A DNA stretch of 6,753 bases from Nitrospirales bacterium. Its GTDB lineage: Bacteria; Nitrospirota; Nitrospiria; Nitrospirales; UBA8639. Numbering within the stretch: position 1 is the stretch's first letter; each line of letters begins with the position of its first letter. Under the pieces are notes generated by a model. It worked only from the letters and a program-made list of their open reading frames with translations, was not told the origin of the DNA and searched no databases. Positions 5,147 through 6,753 of this stretch are shown here, in pieces. The stretch is from assembly GCA_021604265.1 (NCBI GenBank), contig BQIY01000121.1, positions 1-6,753 of the forward strand, in the 5' to 3' direction. The position numbers and the translations under genes were made by a program.

Positions 5147-5992
5147 ATGATATCGGACCCTCCTCTGCTTATTGTTGATACGCATGTGCATCTGTACGAT
5201 TGCTTTGAGCTAGCAACATTCTTTGACTCTGCCTATAAGAACTGTCAAATTCACGCTGCGCGCCAGCAACATCACGGCTCCATCCTCGGTGTTCTTCTCC
5301 TGACCGAATCTGCATGGGATCATTGGTTCCAACAACTCGTCACGTATGCGGATCAACACACAACGGTCTCTCCTCACGCTTCAAATCCCTGGAGTTTTCA
5401 CCGCACCAATGAAGACTTCACCCTCTTTGCTCAGTCAACAAAAGGCAAAAAGCTTTTAATTGTGGCAGGACGTCAAATTGTGACCAAAGAAAAGTTTGAG
5501 GTCTTGGCGCTCATGACCAGTCAGGTGTTTCAAGATGGCCTGACGATTCAAGAGTCGATCAAGCAAGTCAAGAAAAGTGGAGGAATACCCGTCATTCCCT
5601 GGGCTTTTGGCAAATGGTGGGGAGCAAGAGGTAAAAACTTAACTGAATTGATAAAATCATCAATCATGAATGATGTGTTTCTCGGAGATAATAGCGGTCG
5701 TCCCCAATTTCTCCCCTACCCAGGTCATTTTACCTTAGCCAAGACGCAGGGAATTCGGGTCTTTCCTGGCAGCGATCCACTCCCTCTCGCATCGGAAGAC
5801 TGGCGTCCTTGCAGCGTCGGACTCTCCATCGCAAGCGTGTTGGATCATGAAAGTCCTGGAGCTCACTTGAAGTCCATGCTTCAGGATGCACATACCGCCA
5901 TCACTCCGTACTTTCATCATGAACCGTTCTACCGGTTCATCAAGAATCAAATTGCTATGAAAAGGAGAAAACCTCGGCGCATGACGTCATGA
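5147..5992 (+). CDS. PHP/amidohydrolase-like metal-dependent hydrolase
   Basis: From the ATG at 5147 the protein has 281 residues. The start motif IVDTHVHLY (about 9-17) gives the first metal ligands His13 and His15, as in PHP phosphoesterases and TatD/amidohydrolase barrels. Further landmarks are AGRQIVTKEKFEVLAL (about 107-122), where PHP proteins carry GxEI-type strand and acidic residues; GGIPVIPWAFGKWWG (about 145-159); FLGDNSGRP (about 179-187); and FPGSDPLPL (about 206-214), whose Asp210 is a likely metal ligand. A basic tail (KRRKPRR) closes the protein. It is probably a soluble cytoplasmic hydrolase, but the substrate is unknown. The frame is open upstream to 4871, and an ATG at 5003 would add 48 residues; that part lacks family motifs and a ribosome-binding site, so the later start is preferred, although its own ribosome-binding site (GAG at 5135) is also weak. 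Its stop overlaps that of the convergent desaturase. Confidence 0.72.
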   Translation: MISDPPLLIVDTHVHLYDCFELATFFDSAYKNCQIHAARQQHHGSILGVLLLTESAWDHWFQQLVTYADQHTTVSPHASNPWSFHRTNEDFTLFAQSTKGKKLLIVAGRQIVTKEKFEVLALMTSQVFQDGLTIQESIKQVKKSGGIPVIPWAFGKWWGARGKNLTELIKSSIMNDVFLGDNSGRPQFLPYPGHFTLAKTQGIRVFPGSDPLPLASEDWRPCSVGLSIASVLDHESPGAHLKSMLQDAHTAITPYFHHEPFYRFIKNQIAMKRRKPRRMTS

Positions 5993-6753
5993 AGACGGGC
6001 ATTCAGCTTTCGGGGAAGATCGATACAACGATGAAGCGAGTCCAAAAATCGACAAACCATAGATAAGCCACTTGGAAGGATCGAAGTTATACCATTGGAG
6101 GCCATTACGATAATCACTCGGGTACATATGGTGATAGTTATGATAGCCCTCCCCAAACGTCACGAGCGAAATCAACCAACTATCACGGCTCGAATCCGTA
6201 TGCCCGTGAGGTTGATTGCCCCACAAATGACAAATGGAATTAATACAAAAGGTCGAGTTCAGTACAAAAAACACTCGCCCTACTCCAGCTAAGAGAAAAC
6301 AGCCTACTCCGCCAACCCATCCATTCGCCAAAAACCCGACAACAAACGGCAGAAGCAAACCAGAAACAAAAATCGGGACATAGTACCGATGTTGCCACAT
6401 CACGACCGGATCCTTCACTAACCGTCCAGGAAATGGATAGTTACGATAGGGGTCTCTCCAAAACAACCATGTGCAATGACTAAACCAAAATCCTCGCTTC
6501 GCATTGTAAGGATCTTGCTCTTGATCACAATACGCATGGTGCCGAATATGATCACGCGCCCACTTCAACGCGGAATTCTGTAAGGCGATTCCACCACAGA
6601 CCAATAACACCCCCTTGACCCAATGGGGGCAAACAAAACTCCGATGCGTGATTAAGCGATGATAGCCAACGGTAATGCCCAATCCACTGGCAATATACAT
6701 CACCCCAAACATCATCCAGTCCACCCAGCTATAGTCATAAAAATACGCAAAGG
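5987..6753 (-). CDS. Membrane acyl (delta-9-type) fatty-acid desaturase, N terminus cut by window edge
   Basis: The visible part is about 255 residues of an integral membrane, di-iron fatty-acid desaturase that inserts a double bond into acyl chains using O2 and reduced electron carriers. Numbered from the GTG at 6724, the three histidine boxes are complete: HRLITH (22-27), HIRHH (59-63) and HNYHH (195-199). The extra histidine His166 in NSICHLWG is also present, as is the family's GEGYHNYHH context followed by DYRNGLQWYNFDPSKW. Hydrophobic segments lie near 3-20, 35-50, 112-135 and 138-160. The frame stays open from 6724 to the right edge (reading ...FYDYSWVDWMMFG), and family members have another hydrophobic segment before the first box, so the true start lies beyond 6753 and the GTG is not it. 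The C-terminal stop overlaps the hydrolase stop on the other strand. Such enzymes adjust membrane fluidity; acyl-CoA versus phospholipid-bound substrate cannot be told here. Confidence 0.93.
   Translation of the reverse strand, partial: FAYFYDYSWVDWMMFGVMYIASGLGITVGYHRLITHRSFVCPHWVKGVLLVCGGIALQNSALKWARDHIRHHAYCDQEQDPYNAKRGFWFSHCTWLFWRDPYRNYPFPGRLVKDPVVMWQHRYYVPIFVSGLLLPFVVGFLANGWVGGVGCFLLAGVGRVFFVLNSTFCINSICHLWGNQPHGHTDSSRDSWLISLVTFGEGYHNYHHMYPSDYRNGLQWYNFDPSKWLIYGLSIFGLASSLYRSSPKAECPSS

Noticed and set aside
5947..6292. Short frames opposite or overlapping the desaturase C terminus
   Set aside because: They are shadows of the desaturase, whose histidine boxes fix the true frame.
1..6753. 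A coordinated new defence, mobile or biosynthetic system
   Set aside because: The genes differ in strand and function, with no shared operon, no nuclease, integrase or toxin-antitoxin pair, and no array; the window reads as ordinary chromosome with a few local oddities.

Overview
The window reads as part of the chromosome of a free-living Gram-negative bacterium of middling G+C (just under half, by eye). It carries a RoxA-type ribosomal oxygenase, an exported protein with a Sec signal peptide, a parvulin PpiC and a membrane fatty-acid desaturase, which fits a proteobacterium or a Nitrospirota-like lineage. Nothing here fixes the taxon. I see no rRNA, tRNA, CRISPR array, intact insertion sequence or phage gene.

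Layout. Left block (1-2330): ppiC on + (97-375) converges on a two-gene minus-strand set, an ElaA-type acetyltransferase (1769-2221) followed by roxA (529-1680). A 14-bp perfect hairpin lies in the convergent gap. The acetyltransferase frame has no ATG, GTG or TTG at its proper N terminus. A strong Shine-Dalgarno sequence points to an ATT start at 2221. Middle block (2330-3700): a stand-alone STAS protein on + (2468-2860) is divergent from the acetyltransferase, and a Fur-like inverted repeat sits between them. An uncharacterised exported protein lies on - (3108-3686).

Sparse block (3700-5146): about 1.4 kb holding only one well-supported gene, a 54-residue charged small protein (4547-4711) with a good ribosome-binding site and an 18-bp perfect palindrome just upstream. 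On the minus strand, 4841-5145 reads like a frameshifted gene fragment of unknown family. Right block (5147-6753): a PHP/amidohydrolase-like metal-dependent hydrolase on + converges on an acyl desaturase on -. The two stop codons are the two halves of one TCATGA palindrome. The desaturase runs off the right edge, so its N terminus is missing.

How the genes relate. Most are single housekeeping or accessory functions: protein folding, ribosome modification, acetyl transfer, a regulatory STAS switch and lipid desaturation. I see no clear multi-gene pathway and no convincing new defence or mobile system. The observations most worth checking are the ATT start, the palindrome with its small gene, the reverse-strand gene remnant and the shared-stop convergent pair.
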